Shown one piece after another: positions 12,605 to 25,791 of a stretch of 64,000 nt of DNA. Location of the stretch: positions 20,958,992-21,022,991 of the forward strand of contig CM075194.1 in assembly GCA_037577475.1 (NCBI GenBank), read 5' to 3'. Both the position numbers and the translations under genes were made by a program. Position 1 is the first letter of the stretch. Every line of letters starts with the position of its first letter. This DNA is from Chaunax sp. Z400 (Eukaryota; Chordata; Actinopteri; Lophiiformes; Chaunacidae). The notes beneath the pieces were generated by a model that saw nothing but the letters and a program-made list of their open reading frames with translations, was not told where the DNA came from and made no database searches.

Positions 12605-13640
12605 CTCTCAAGAAAAACATGCACATTTCTCTATCACCACATTGTGTGATCATTCCCCCGCTTTTTAGAAGTAATAAGAGAAGATCTCATGACCCTGCTC
12701 GAGAGAGGACATGGTTATCCCAGCTTTGCACAAAAACAGAGTAAACACTAATAATACACCTATCCACACCTGTAGAGCTGACTAACATTATCTTCTTCGA
12801 TGATGACACCACAAAAATACTGAAATAAACAGTCTCGAGTTCAAACAAACCTTCTGTAGTGCTCTTGGTGTGAACACACCCTCAGCAGGATATTTGTTCT
12901 ACTGTCGATTTGCCACATGCGTGTAAGAGAGAAGCAGGTGTGATGAAAAGAGGAGGAGGAGGAGGAGAGTTGGTCGTGTTGGTGGTGGGCGCTGATCAGG
13001 AAATGATGTAGGGAAATCTAATTTATTTTTCATACGCTGCTGAGATGGAATGCCATATATCATGCTATTCAGCAATTTTATGCCAGTCCCTGCCTCACAA
13101 GAGATGAAGGAACAATGATCAAAGACTCACAGAGAGAGAAGGAAGCTGCTGGGGGTTTCTGTGGGATCCACTTCCACTGAGAACAATATAAACTGTATTG
13201 AAACAGTCATCCAGTACTGTCACTGTTGATTTCAGCATGGGACAACTCACTTCAAACATTATACACAGGGCTGGCTGGTGAGCCCAGTCCCATGCACAGC
13301 ACTCACAACATGGCTGCTATGCAGAATGACAAGCACAGAGATTGTATTGTATTAACAGTAGCTTAGCTAACAAGGGGCTTAAGCCTCAGCCTTTATAGTG
13401 ATTATGGTCACCTCAGTGGGGAGATGTTGGTATGCAGGGAGGGAAGCAGTGATGACTGGAAATCATGTTTCACAGGAAATCAGGAACCCATAAAAAAAAT
13501 TAGATTCAGGTTCTGCTTATTGGTTCCTAAACTTTATTATTACAAACAAAGGCCATATATCAGCAAAGGCTATCTGCTACATTTCTATGTTTGGCATCAA
13601 TGGAACAGTGTCAGCATAACGGTTTGTTTAGATACATGCA
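12605..13640. other. non-coding; short (GAG)n run
   Basis: Contains a GAGGAG run at about 12949-12967. Nothing else recognised. Confidence 0.5.
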
Positions 13641-13795
13641 TGCATGCAGTGTTGGGCAAGCTACCTAGAAAGTGTAGTGAGCTAAACGACCAGTTACCCT
13701 TCATTACATTAAGTTTCACTACACTGAAATATCCCCCAGAGAAATTTAGCATGCTAAGCTACAGGAATAGGGCAAAAGTAGTTACATAGAAGTGA
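13633..13795. repeat. interspersed repeat fragment after a CATG run
   Basis: A short CATG repeat leads into GTGTTGGGCAAGCTACCTAG and later GTTACCCTTCATTACATTAA. This is the signature of a common teleost nonautonomous DNA element (GTTGGGCAAG class). It is degenerate, with no target duplication identified. Confidence 0.45.
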
Positions 13796-13799
13796 TCGA

Positions 13800-16440
13800 T
13801 AAAGTGCAAAACTGTAGGTCAACTGTAGGTTTATTGAAAATTTACAGAAAATAATTTGGCAAGAAAAATGCTCCACATGAATGTGAAAAGATATGTGTGT
13901 GTGCATCCATGGCAATGCACACACACATATATAATGTTTGCATGGGTATGTTTCATTCAGGCACTTCCAGGACTTAACGTTAGCTCAAAATTCAATAACT
14001 TTACTCAAACCATAAAATAATCCTGCAGAATCCAAGAAGGTCCTGACTCCCTCAGCAGCAGCTCCTCTGTCCTCACCCTCATATCTCCGTCAACTAAACT
14101 CAAGCATACGTGTCAGACATTTGACACTGAAACATTTCTATTCGGCACTAGAAATTCACATACATTAAAATTCATTCAATTTTTTATTGATATTTTTCAA
14201 AAGTTTGTTTTCATAACTTTTATTCTTTCAATGACACGGTCAGTATTTTTTCGGGGTCTCTAGTTTTCAGTTTCAACTCATTTAGGCGTGGAGAGGAGGG
14301 GTTTTGGGGGAGGGGAAAAGAGAATGAGATACTAATGAGAGACATCGTTCCACTGGACTGGAGGTCTGCTGAGCATCAAACACAGAGATGTAGCTCATTA
14401 TGACATGTTTGATACCACAATTCACTGCCTCTTCCCTTGCTCCATAGCATGTCTGTATTCCCCTGCAGTGGAGACGTCATACTGTAGGTCATACAGAAGT
14501 GCTTCCATTGGCTACATATATACACAACCGTGTATGGCAGTGGACTCACTCACTGATCCTTTGCAGCTTTATTGCAGACTGCAGCAGAGCTTGAGAAACA
14601 CTGTACTTCGGAGAAATGTAGCTTGTGTGTGCGCAATAAAAGAGTTACCAAAACGATCATTCAGAAAAGAGTGGAACCGCCACCATACAGCTGAGAACGT
14701 GAGAGATGAACTTTGGTAAATGCATCTTGACTTTAGAAAAGAACAACAACGAGGCAAAGTGCCTTTTAAAGCTAATCAGCTGTAAGCCAGGTAGCAAATC
14801 ATATTATTCAAAGCAACATGACGTGCATGTCAATAAATACTTAGTATTTAATGTACTGCGGTCTCCTTTCTCCAATGCTGACACAGTGCTCAACAAAATG
14901 TGTAAAATGAATTGGCTTTGGGTCTCCAAGCCTAAGTGAGTCAGCCAGAGTTAGCACCTCCATTACACTGGCAGAGTTAAAGACGCTGAGCATGGATGAG
15001 GTTTCTTTCTGTTAGGCTGCCTGTTGGCTGTTGTGAGTCTTTGGCTGAACAACTGCAGTTTGACATTCATAAATACATTCCTACTTGGAGTGGATTTACT
15101 TTAGATAACAATTTAATAGTGCAATTCTTGGCCAGCGTTGTTTGTCTTTGAATATTTTGTATTGTAGAGAAACTCAATACAACCTCACTGTATTTATATG
15201 CAACATAGGGCATGTTCTATTATGAAAATACAGTCAGAAATCTCATGTTCTGCAACATGAAACTTCTTATGATGAACGTTTACATGAAGGCAGCTGAAAG
15301 AAAGGCTGGAAAAGTACAGTGCATAAAAAACTACACAATAGGGATGAGTGGACAGGCTGCTAAATGCACTACAAGGTTTATTAGACTTAGATAGACAGCT
15401 GAGTGGGTGGGTGGGTGATGCAGGTCAAGCAGGAAAGGGCTTTAGTGCAGGGCAAGAGGGAGTTGAAAACACTGCGAATTGTTCTGTACTAAGATTTAAA
15501 ATGTTAGATTTGGAGACAGGAGATAATTATGTTGTTTTGAAAGTTTTATCTTAGCCTCTTATTTATATCTGAACCAACCTCTCGTATGCTTTCTTGACAA
15601 GTAAAATTATCTTGCAGCGCGGACAGATAATTTCACCGGTATTAAGCCATCTTGTATTTTACCTTCTCTTGTTTGACTTGTCAGAGTCATGTGACTGTCC
15701 CCATCATATACTATAGCACTCAGAAATGAAGGGAGAAGAGGGAGTGTGGCTGAAATGAGAGCTCAGAGCTGCAGAATGGGCACAAATAAAAACAGCTGAG
15801 GCAGACATTGTGACATAAGTGGGTGCCAGATCCCAAAAGCACTTACGTGAGGTGTTGTTGTTGCTTTGATGACAACCAATGAAGATGCATAAAGATGGAT
15901 AACATGACAGCTCCCCATCAGTGAAGTGAAGCCAGACCATCTTCTCTGCTCCTGGTGGTTGGCTGCAGAAACCCCTCCTCAATCCCTCAGCAGATGGGCG
16001 AAGCTAAAAACTCAAAGTGCACGTCAGATCTGTTTTACACAAGTTTGTTTTTTAGTCATTTTAAATAGCTCTTATCAAACTGATGAATGTTTAATTATTC
16101 TTTTTTTTTCTGAAAGGTTATATGATGATAATAGAGGGTGGAATGTAATGATTGACAGCTGATTCCTGCTTTTGATTGAGTCAACCAGGCGTATGGGAGG
16201 GGACTGTTGCTCCGCCCACTGCCTGATTAATACTGTACACACTCCAAATGATGTCACCACCACACAATGATACAAAATGACACAAAATGATTTTTCTACG
16301 GTGGGCCTTTTTGTGTTTTCTGCAGACTCAGCAAATGCATTAATGCTGTGTTCATACAGAAACTCGTCTCTACAGGTGCAGACGCATCATCGTTTCCAGA
16401 CCTCCCTGGTGTGTTTAATTTATTCTACGATATGAGTTTC
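13800..16440. other. non-coding, nothing recognised apart from a PBX/MEIS-type motif
   Basis: Reading frames here have no family resemblance. The exact 10-mer TGATTGACAG lies at 16149-16158 (see findings). Confidence 0.45.
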
Positions 16441-16466
16441 TTCTTCTTCTTCTTCTTTTTTTTTTC
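16439..16466. repeat. (TTC)n and poly-T low-complexity run
   Basis: Seven TTC-type units run into about ten T bases. Confidence 0.85.
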
Positions 16467-16469
16467 ACA

Positions 16470-18145
16470 ATGTTCAGGTCCAATAAAAACGTCTCATTGG
16501 TTCCTTTTTCCATTACAGTTCTACCCTTTACTGTTAGCTCCAATAAAATGTGGTTTTTCGGAGCAGAAAAAGTAGAAAAGAATCGATAATTCATATTAAA
16601 ATACTGAACATGTCAGAGCTTTCCCTTTCAATTACGGTTTGATTTATTTTTTCATTCATACAGCTTGTCTCTGATTGGCTGCAGCAATGTGGCCTCTTTC
16701 CAATCTTTACCCTTTTTCTCGTTACACACCACAGATCAACCAATTACATTCTATTTATCAGCCTTAGAGGCTCTTTCTACTCCACTGGTTCTATAGAAAA
16801 TGCTCTGATCTGCACCAGCATGCTCCATGGCATGATTTCTACAGGACATCAAACTACGTATGTTCAGCACATTCACTGCTAAATCTTCATTTAGGTCATT
16901 TCTTCTAGAATATTTCATTATTTTTTTTATTTTGCATATTTGTTTTAGTGTGTGTGTGTGTCTTTATCTTCAAACAAGAGACGTTGATTTGCATTGGAAA
17001 CAAGCCAAAACCCCTCAGGCAGCCATATCTGCTGAATATTTTAATAGTCAGAACGAGATGAATTGCAGTTATTCAGATTTGTTTTTTGGGCAGATAGACT
17101 TTAGACAAGGCAGGTAGATGTTTTTTTTGCAGGACAACATGCAACTGTAAACATAATCATGAAACAACACTCAGCAAACCCACACAGCACTTGTCCTTTG
17201 TTTTATGAAGACGAACACAAAATAAATTGGTGCGGACTGTGGGCGGGTGTAAGGCTTGTTTTTGCCTTCTCACTCATCATTCCATTTATTTTGAATACTC
17301 TGTTGCCTTCAACATGGTCCACATTTGCATGCCACTAAATAAAAATATGTGACTCTCTGCGTTACTGGTCAGGATTTCTTTTACATTTGGTAAAGGTTGG
17401 TGATTAAAACTAATTTATTACATGAAGGTCATTAAACATAAAACACTGTAACTGATTAAATATTATGTACACTGGCATTTCAACGTCTGGATGGTTCATG
17501 ATTTAAAACTAATGTCTCAAAACAAAACTCAATCCAGGAATTGAAATAATGTCTTGTGTGACTCAAGAGGATCTAATGAAGTCTGAGAAAAAGACTCGAC
17601 TCAAGGTAAAGAAGTGGGTTTTTTTTCAGGAAACCTAACCAAATATGCTACCAAGGTGCATTATGGGAGTAATAGGGGCCAAAATATGTCAGCTTCTGGA
17701 GCTTTAAATTTTTAAAATCCACTCTTTTGAGTCCCAACTTTATGAAGGTACAATGCTCACCCACTTGAAAATGAGAATATCTGATTTTTCACAATTCTTT
17801 GCCATCATTTAGGATCATTATTATCTGTTATTATCAATATCAACTTCTCAGATCTTCACCAACACAGCCAACATACTTTCTACTGGTTTCACAATGCTAT
17901 CAAAAACCATGAGTGAGGTTTAATACAAATAAATAAGATTTAATTATTACAGTGTATATATTTATCACAAGCCCAATTATGTCTGTATGTCATGTCTGTA
18001 AACTCCACAGCACAGGTCTATATAATTCTACCTGCATGTATTCAGAGTTCTCTACAGAAAATCAGCCAATAACCCAAGGTTAGGGTTACACATACTGTAC
18101 AGTAGTTGGTATGCTAAAAAATGTTTAAAGCTGTATGTTTTTCTT
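16470..18145. other. non-coding, nothing recognised
   Basis: AT-rich. Several CCAAT/ATTGG pentamers occur at 16480-16760, without other promoter evidence. Confidence 0.45.
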
Positions 18146-18151
18146 TTTTTA

Positions 18152-18176
18152 TTATTATTATTATTATTATTTTTAG
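18152..18176. repeat. (ATT)n microsatellite
   Basis: About seven ATT units flanked by T runs. Confidence 0.85.
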
Positions 18177-18179
18177 GCT

Positions 18180-21100
18180 GAAGCGTAACAAAAAAAGAAG
18201 CATTAACATATCGTTGCGTTGTGAAAGTTATATGGCTTACATACAGAACATCAGAACAGACAGATATATATTGTGATATTAAACACCTGGTGAAAGTAGT
18301 TCCAATAAATACACTCCTTTCTGCTCATTTTTTGGTCTCCACTTATTAATGACGCACACATCTGGCTATTTGGCTGCACAATGCTACACTGTATGCTCAC
18401 CAGCTGCTAACCCGGTCTGTTTCATAGTGTATCAGAGCTTTTTAATGTTTCAAATGCTGTGGGCCAGAAAACCTGAAGTAGAAAACATCCCTTAGAGCCA
18501 AACCAGCAGAATAACAGAGGAAGGTTTTCTGTGGATTTGTCACCATGAGCAACTCTATTCACAAAACAGACTTGATCCTTTGTTATTTATGAAAATGTTG
18601 ATGTCTATGTAGTGCTGTTGAAAATCCAGAGCTACAGATGTGAAACCCTGCACTTTTAAATGTTAGTATTTGTTTTAATCGTTTTAACAAAGCAGTGTTA
18701 ACCCAAAATGATTTGAATGAGCTGACTGTGGTTTGGTTTTTGCTGGCTGAGGCGTTCAGGCTGAGCGTCTGCTGCACACATACCCACACATCTGAAAATG
18801 AGTGGAGGTGCTCAGAACACAATGCAGGTATTCTGTCAACGCTCCCACACCATGGCTCCATATATCATGCATTTTTATGTTGCGAGCTGGCATTACGGGC
18901 GTGAATCAAATATATGCTGCTTTTTTTTTTTGAGCCCAGAAGAGATGCCTTTGTCCATCGGTGGACAAATCCCAACCCCAGTCTTAGTTGAGTGCATGTA
19001 TCCATCAAGTAATTTAGTGATGGGTCGTTTCTTTGTCTGAAAATGAACACTATAGCTTTGCAGCATTCAACTAGAACAACAAATATATTTCTTTATTTGC
19101 CTGACTTAACGGCTTCTTAACATGTGATTACTTTGTTAAATGATTCCACACGATAGGCGATTAGTAACAGTCCACAAATGAAGCTCCTCTTCGAACACCA
19201 GCCCATCAGCTGAACAAGCTTCTTTATATGAAACACTGTGAACTGGGCTGCGCCGCGTTGCAGGCAATGCACAGCTCCTGAGACAGGAGAGCATTGATCT
19301 GCAATAAATCTGCATGAGTTTTCTATCCCTCCCAATTCGGTGTGACAAACCCGCCGGAGCTGAACTAATAGTGTTAAAAAGCTGCAGCAGCTGCCATGTG
19401 CTTCTGTCTGATGTTTTCTCGCTCGCTGTCGCTGTGAACGGAGGAGAAGAAAACGAAAACAAAGCTGATTCAAAATGCAGAGGAGCTCGGTCCTGCCAAG
19501 AAAGAGCTCATCGGTCTCGTTTGTGACGCCATTTTTGAATTCTCACCTGTAAACTTTCCTTCTCCGTCTGTTTGTGTGTTTACGCTGTAAACTTTCCTCC
19601 TCTTTCGTTGTTCCTCACCTGCCTCCCTGTTATGATTAGCTGAGTCACTTTTATTCCAGCATCAAGGCTACAGCTTTTGTGGACAAACAGTGAAGACAGG
19701 AACCTTTCAGGAGAGTGCGTAACGTTGCCCGTCGTGGCGTCTTGATATCAGCATTATTTTCATACCTCACAATTGTTATGAGGAGGATTTATCAGTGCAC
19801 GGTCCTCTGTCGTCCTCCAGGAAGTGTTTTCACAAGTTTACAGGAAATCATAGACCATAAAAGACATAGGGGTGGTTTATTAGAATATAGCAGAGATTTA
19901 AAGTTTTAATTATCAGATGATGATGCTGATGATGATGATGCTTTTACTGCACATCATCTTGCAGTTAGTGATGCAAACTAATAAAACTGCATTATTTGGA
20001 TACAAACATACGTGTATCACCAATTAAGACTGACTTTATTTTATTCTTTAAGAGAATTAGAAACTGTCTGCTAACCTGATTTTTCTCATATTTTCTCATT
20101 AACCACTGTCACAACCACTATTTTAAAGAAAAAACAATTTAATTTGGAGTTTTGGAGTTTACAAATCATGCTTTGCCAATTGATCAGTTAAGGTTACAGT
20201 TCAAAGATTTTCTCTCTGTGCAGCTAAACTTAAATCTTTTACTATCACTTAATTTTACTACTTTTATAGTCCCTGCACATCATTTTCAAAATCTAGCATT
20301 TTCTTACTGCTCACAATATAACATATTTTATCTGCACAGATACAGATAGTAGCTTTGTGTTAGCCTGCACACTTACATCTGCTGCTGCAGAAACCAACAT
20401 CATTGCAGCACATGCAGGATATGTCAGTCAGCATTATCACTGCAGGATGAGTGCGTGGATGAGAAATATTATCATACTCCTTTACAATGACCCATTTTTC
20501 AGTCCATGCAGATTATTTTAACTGACATCTGTCAACAATCTGGCGAAAGTGTTTGCCTGTTTTTATCATGTGTGACCATTTGTGAACTTGTAACCAACTA
20601 TATGCCACCCTCTGTAGTTGAAAATATCAGCTCAGTCCTGCATGTATGCGTTCTCGTTGTCTTTACACATGAAGGTATAAAGACAGCCTTTACTAATGTG
20701 TGTGAGGTAATGCATGTGTAGCTGGTAGTATATGCTAAATATTAAGAGCTAGGTCAGTTTATGGCTAAATTATCGTGCATGTACGCTCAGTTCCACAGTG
20801 ATGGACACTTAGAAAACCACAGCTTTATACAATCTGAACAGAACGTGTCTCTGCTTTTGTGTTCTGAGATTTTGTTATGAAGCTATGCAAGCAAGAAAAT
20901 AAGAAAAATGACTCCTTCAAAAACATATTTACTGCCGCTGTCTGACCTTTTAGCATCTGAATGATACAAACTGTAAACAAAGCTTTATGGCAATCTGTCC
21001 TGTAGGTTTTGCAGAATCCTGCAAAACAAAAAAACAAGTTTCTCAATGTTTAGTTTCCGTTACCTCAAGTAAAACCCATTATATCCCAACATGATTCAGG

Positions 21101-21640
21101 CTGATTTCCAAATCTGGAAAAAAAATGTTGGGGTGGGAATGATCTGAATCAGGGGACATTGCATAAGGAAACAGTCTTGTCCAGATGATACTTTAATTAC
21201 ATCATTTACTGTAAACTACTCCTCAAGAAGAAATCGGGTCGAGAATGTAACAAAATTGACATATTTTTCTCCTATAGTGGAGTCGGTCGGTATAGAGTTT
21301 TTGGCAATGGGTGAGTCATAGAGTGATGTCCTTCTGAGGATCCGATCTTGTCAAAGGGAGCAGTGAGCAGGCAAACCAGGATCAATAAATGGATTTCATG
21401 AAGGAGTCTGCAGCCCCACCAGGCAGCGTTTAACAGTGCACACACTCCTCTTTCTCACACTCCTCCTGACTGTTATGTTTCAATCAATGGACTCCAACGA
21501 CCGGATGTCTCTGGTCAGTGCAGCCATCCAAAATAAGCACAGAGCCGATCAAGTGTCTGTGAGCTGTTTTCCTGCAACAGGAGGTTCATGTAGGCGCTGC
21601 TTATAACAAGAAGGGCACTCAGTAGAGACAGTCCCCCCCC
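18180..21640. other. non-coding; CpG-richer patch at 19190-19560
   Basis: No coding exon recognised. The patch 19190-19560 has GC-richer, CpG-bearing sequence (GCGCCGCGTTGC near 19249, TCGCTCGCTGTCGC near 19418) and a TATA-like TTTATATGAA at 19221-19230. It is one candidate for an upstream exon or promoter, unproven. A GATGAT run lies at 19916-19940. Confidence 0.4.
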
Positions 21641-21644
21641 TCCG

Positions 21645-22628
21645 CATGCATCAAACAAATCAGTGAGTGGATGAGACAGAATGTTCTTCAACTGAACACA
21701 GACAAAACTGAAATAATTGTTGTTGGTCCAAAACAAGACAGATTAAAGGTCAGCGCACACCTTGAATCCATGGCGCTAAAATCCGCAAGTCAAGCCAGAA
21801 ACCTTGGTGTAATTATGGACTCGGACTTGAATTTTGAACGCCATATAAAGTCCATTATAAAGTCGGCCCACTACCACCTTACTACCACCTTAAAATCATT
21901 TCAAGGATTAAAGGATTTCTGTCCAAACCAGACACAGAAAAACTTGTTCAGGCATTTGTTTTTAGCAGGCTTGGTTATTGTAATGGTGTCTTTACAGGTC
22001 TCACTAAAAAATCAATCAGGCAGCTGCAGCTCATCCAGAATGCAGCTGCCAGAGTCCTTACAAACACCAAGAGGGTGGAGCACAGTTCACCTGTTTTAAA
22101 AACACTGCACTGGCTTCCTGTCTGTCAAAGGATAGATTTTAAAAACCTTTTACTTGTGTACAAAGCAGTAAATGGTCTCGGGCCTAAATATATATCAGAT
22201 CTACTTGTACATTATGATGCATCTATAGGCCCCTCAGGTCATCAGGGACTGGTTTGCTCCATGTTTCCAGGATCAGAAGCAAACAAGGTGAAGCAGCCTT
22301 TGGCTTCTATGCTCCTCACCTGTGGAACCAGCACTTTTAAATCAGGGCTCAAAACGTTACTGTTCACTGTGGCTTTTAAAGAAAAAGATTCTGAACCTGC
22401 TTTGAGCCTGTAACTTTTACTTGTTTGCTTTTATCTTTGTCTTTTAATGCATTTTATCTTGTTTCATTTATTATACTTATTGAAAGCTGTACACTTTCTA
22501 TTTGCTTGCTTTCGTTTTCATTGTCTTTTAACTTTGTTTTAATGTATTATTTTGAAGCTTTTTTCTATAAAGCACTTTGAATTGCCTTGTGCCTGAATGG
22601 TGCTATATAAATAAAGTTGCCTTGCCTA
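21645..22628 (+). mobile_element. 5'-truncated L2-type LINE, reverse-transcriptase C-terminus and 3' tail, pseudogenised
   Basis: One frame from about 21650 encodes WMRQNVLQLNTDKTEIIVVG, the end of the reverse-transcriptase domain of fish L2-type LINEs. The similarity then continues in a different frame, from about 21952 to 22413, with QLIQNAAARVLTNTKRVEH and LKTLHWLPVCQRIDFKNLLL. At least one frameshift therefore separates the halves, near 21890-21950. The 3' end AAAGCACTTTGAATTGCCTT and TGCTATATAAATAAAGTTGC, then the short TTGCC repeat, is the usual L2 terminus. The endonuclease and most of the polymerase are missing: a dead-on-arrival copy. Confidence 0.88.
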
Positions 22629-22940
22629 GAGTGTATTCTGCCAAGGCACATCATTCCCTTTTAATTCACCTGAGCCTTATTAAAAAACACTGTAACACTA
22701 AAATATGGGCCATCCCACCATTTAAGATCAGTGGATATGTAACAGCCAACCACTATGGCAAAAAGAAAAAAAGAGATGAAATCATAATCTCCAGGTTTCC
22801 ATCCCTGTTCAGTGGCTGAAAGAAATAAAAGACTACCCATCCAATGAAAACATATTTAAATCCAATAGATTCAGATTTTCATTTGGATCAATACCATATT
22901 AAATATACTCACTGATACTATCCCTCTAAATTTGTTTCTA

Positions 22941-23281
22941 CCAACTAACCAACCAGTCAACCAACCAACCTATCGAAAGGCCAACCAATCAACTAAACAA
23001 CCAACCAACAGACCAATCAACCGACCAACCAACCAGCAAACCGACCAATCGACCGACCAACCAACCAATCAACTAATTATCCAATCATCCAACCAACCAA
23101 TCAACTAATTATCCAACCATCCAACCAATCAACCGACCGACCAACCAACAGACCAACCAATTAATGAAACAATCAACAAAACAATCAATGAAACAACCAA
23201 TCAACCAATCAAACAACCAACCAACCAACCAATGAAACAACTGACCAACTAATCAATGAAACAATCAACCAACTAACCAAC
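22941..23281. repeat. degenerate (CCAA)n minisatellite
   Basis: 341 bases made almost wholly of CCAA-type tetramers with variants (TCAA, CCGA, CTAA, ACAA, TGAA, TTAT). Imperfect higher-order units such as CCAATCAACTAATTATCCAA recur near 23065 and 23098. The cytosines lie almost entirely on the plus strand. Confidence 0.92.
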
Positions 23282-23454
23282 ATTGGTGTAAACAGCCTCT
23301 CAGGCAGAGATAAGTAGATGTCATGCAATAGAAAATTGAATTAGTGACATATTTAGTAGTGAAATGAAAATGTAACAGGAAGATTTATTAATAGAATGCT
23401 CTGTATTGTTGCTCAGAGTTCTACAACACTTAAAAGCAATATGCAGATACAGAA

Positions 23455-23499
23455 ACAGTCAAAGGTTTGGACACCGTCTAACTTTTGACTGGTACTGTT
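23455..23499. mobile_element. minimal Tc1-like foldback relic
   Basis: ACAGTCAAAGGTTTGGACAC faces its inverted partner AACTTTTGACTGGTACTGT with almost no spacer. These are the termini of the same family as the element at 10936-11017. Confidence 0.6.
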
Positions 23500-25420
23500 T
23501 TTAAATCTTTAGCATTTATCAAAATGTGTCCTGTGTATGTTAGATTCACCTTCTCGTTCAGATTTAAAACATTCATGTAAAGCTTCACGTATCTATATTT
23601 TTATATTGCCATTAGAAGAAATGGCTGAATGTTATTGGAAAGGGTGGGTTAAGGTGAAAATGTATCAATGTTTTTGTTTACGGCCTGTGTTAAAAATAGA
23701 AATGTGTGGCATTGTCATTATCAGAGATCTCGCCCACAGCCTGTATTTTCTGAGTGTTTTTTTTTTGCTGTGTTCAGGATGTTTCTGAACATCAATGATT
23801 CTGGAGAAAAATACCTGCTCGTTGAGGCTCACTGTCAGATTGTCAGACACAAATGTTTTAGTTGGTGGCTTGTCGAGCCAAAGCAAGGCAAAGACTCAAC
23901 AATTCTACTTTCTCTCTCATGGTGCACCTTTCAGTGGTGTTTCTACAAACAGCAACCAGCAAATCCTGCACAGTATGCCTATAAGTTAAAGAATAATGTG
24001 ATGACTTACAAGTGGAAAATTAGCCAGGCAGATGCAGCCGTCATTTTCACGCTCAGCCTCTGAGTAGTTTAATGCCCTGGGAGTGTTGATGTTAAAATGA
24101 GGTGTGGTCAGGTGCATTGCTGGTATATTGCTATCTTGAGGAAACAGGAAGTGACCAATGGTTCAGTGTTTTTCCTGCTATTCATCTGATGCACCTACAT
24201 ACGCTGGTTCTACACTTCTCCACCTGCCACCCACCTGAACATGCATGAACATTTCACTGCACCATGTCGGTGCCTCAGGATTTATCAGGAGGATGGATGC
24301 TGTACTCCAAACGCTTTCACTGCATGAACCTGGACTGTGTGGGGGACCTTTTGAATGTGTAGCTGAGCAGAGAGCATTGATTAACATTACATCCTGTTGG
24401 TGCGACTGAATATTTAAATAAAATTGTGTGTAAATAGCACCGACAGCGGAAACACACTTACCTTTTCTGCTCCTGGGGGGATCGCTGCAGCTAATGTCAT
24501 TAGCATTTTCCTCATTAATGATGCATTATTTCAGTCAACCGCATCCCATCCACTATTAATCAAAATTTTCATTTATATGAACCGATGCCTGGACCGATCT
24601 GCAGACTGCAATCCGTGCACATCACTAGGCCCATAATACATTCAGGGAAGAGCTGCAGCTCTCATCCTCCTAATCAGTTAAATATCAGTGCATTTGCTCA
24701 CATGCATAGGAGAGATCACTGAGAGACAGCAGGGCCACAATGTCCACAACGAGGACCACATAGCTGTTGCACTGCAAAAAAGAGTAGCTAATACACGAAA
24801 AAAAACACTGAGTTTGGGGAGAAACTGGCTTAATACAAGTGAAATTATCTGTTCATGCAGCACGGTAATTTTACATGTCAAGAAATCTAAAAATGAGTTT
24901 GTTCAGTCTAGAAATAAGTAGGCTAAAAAAATACTAGTTAATAACTTTTAAAACAACTTAGATCTGGTTAAAAAAATTTAAATCTTTGCATCTACAGAAC
25001 AAAGTGCAGTGATGCTCAGAGTGGGGCTGTTTAAACGGGAAGGCACCAGGGAATGGGACATGACACTCTGATTGGTTTAAATCATGTTATGCCCAAATCA
25101 CACATGAATAATTAATTGACTAAATTACAACCCCTCTGCATCTAGCACTTTACTTTGTGCCCAGATTGTGAGCCATTTAACTAGCAAACTGAGTTGGACA
25201 CACCTGAATTGGACGTGTGCCATTGATTTTAGATCCTTTAAATAGAGCCCTTCAAGTTTGAAAAGAAAGAAAAAAGAACTTAGCAGACCTCTACAGCCCA
25301 GGCCTCATCTCTGCTACAGCCTACATTAGCTGCAAGTAGCTTAACACAGCGAAACACAACAGAAAGTAAACATTGCTTATGAAGGTACAGTAACACTGTG
25401 AGCCTTCTTTGCTTTTTACT
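23500..25420. other. non-coding; candidate regulatory stretch 24470-24690
   Basis: No coding exon recognised. 24470-24690 is unique-looking, with an inverted TAAT/ATTA pair (see findings). A degenerate dispersed-repeat-like piece may lie at about 24770-24930. Confidence 0.4.
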
Positions 25421-25424
25421 GTAA

Positions 25425-25608
25425 AGGTAGGACGATCGTCCACCTATCGGAAGGTCGGTGGTTCGAACTCCTCCACCTGCACTCTACATGTCGGTGGCTG
25501 TTCCATTGATCTGTGAGGGGTTGTGTGGTGGTTATTGCTCCAGATGAGCTGGTGGAAGCTTCTACCTCTCTATGAACAGGTGGTTATAAAGTACAGTCCA
25601 TTTACCTT
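25425..25608 (+). repeat. tRNA-derived SINE, family A, degenerate copy
   Basis: B-box GGTTCGAACTC at 25460-25470, preceded by TATCGGAAGGTCGGT and followed by CTGCACTCTACATGTCGGTG. The 3' end is AAAGTACAGTCCATTTACC. Related copies are at 36982 (-), 39169 (-), 40795 (+), 43798 (+) and 56818 (-). Confidence 0.65.
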
Positions 25609-25757
25609 AAGGATGTCTTGATTTGATGTATCATTATCTCATGATAACATTAAAAAGTCAACAATAATATTGTGTTGGTGTAAATAATCCAGTTCAGATG
25701 TTAGGCCTTGTGGATCTTTTGTTTCTGTATCTGGTTGCCTTTCCACTATTATGCTTT

Positions 25758-25791
25758 ATCCATCCATCCATCCATCCATCCATCCATCCAT
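25758..25791. repeat. (ATCC)n microsatellite, the 3' tail of the adjoining LINE
   Basis: About eight ATCC units directly abut the LINE fragment on its 3' side (minus strand reads GGAT units), so the microsatellite probably grew from the LINE tail. Confidence 0.85.

Noticed and set aside
22941..23281. CRISPR-like regular array
   Set aside because: There are no constant repeats with unique spacers, only variants of the tetramer CCAA; a minisatellite in a vertebrate genome.
23668..24063. 131-codon plus-strand reading frame
   Set aside because: No recognisable domain, no exon-like splice borders, no support beyond length.
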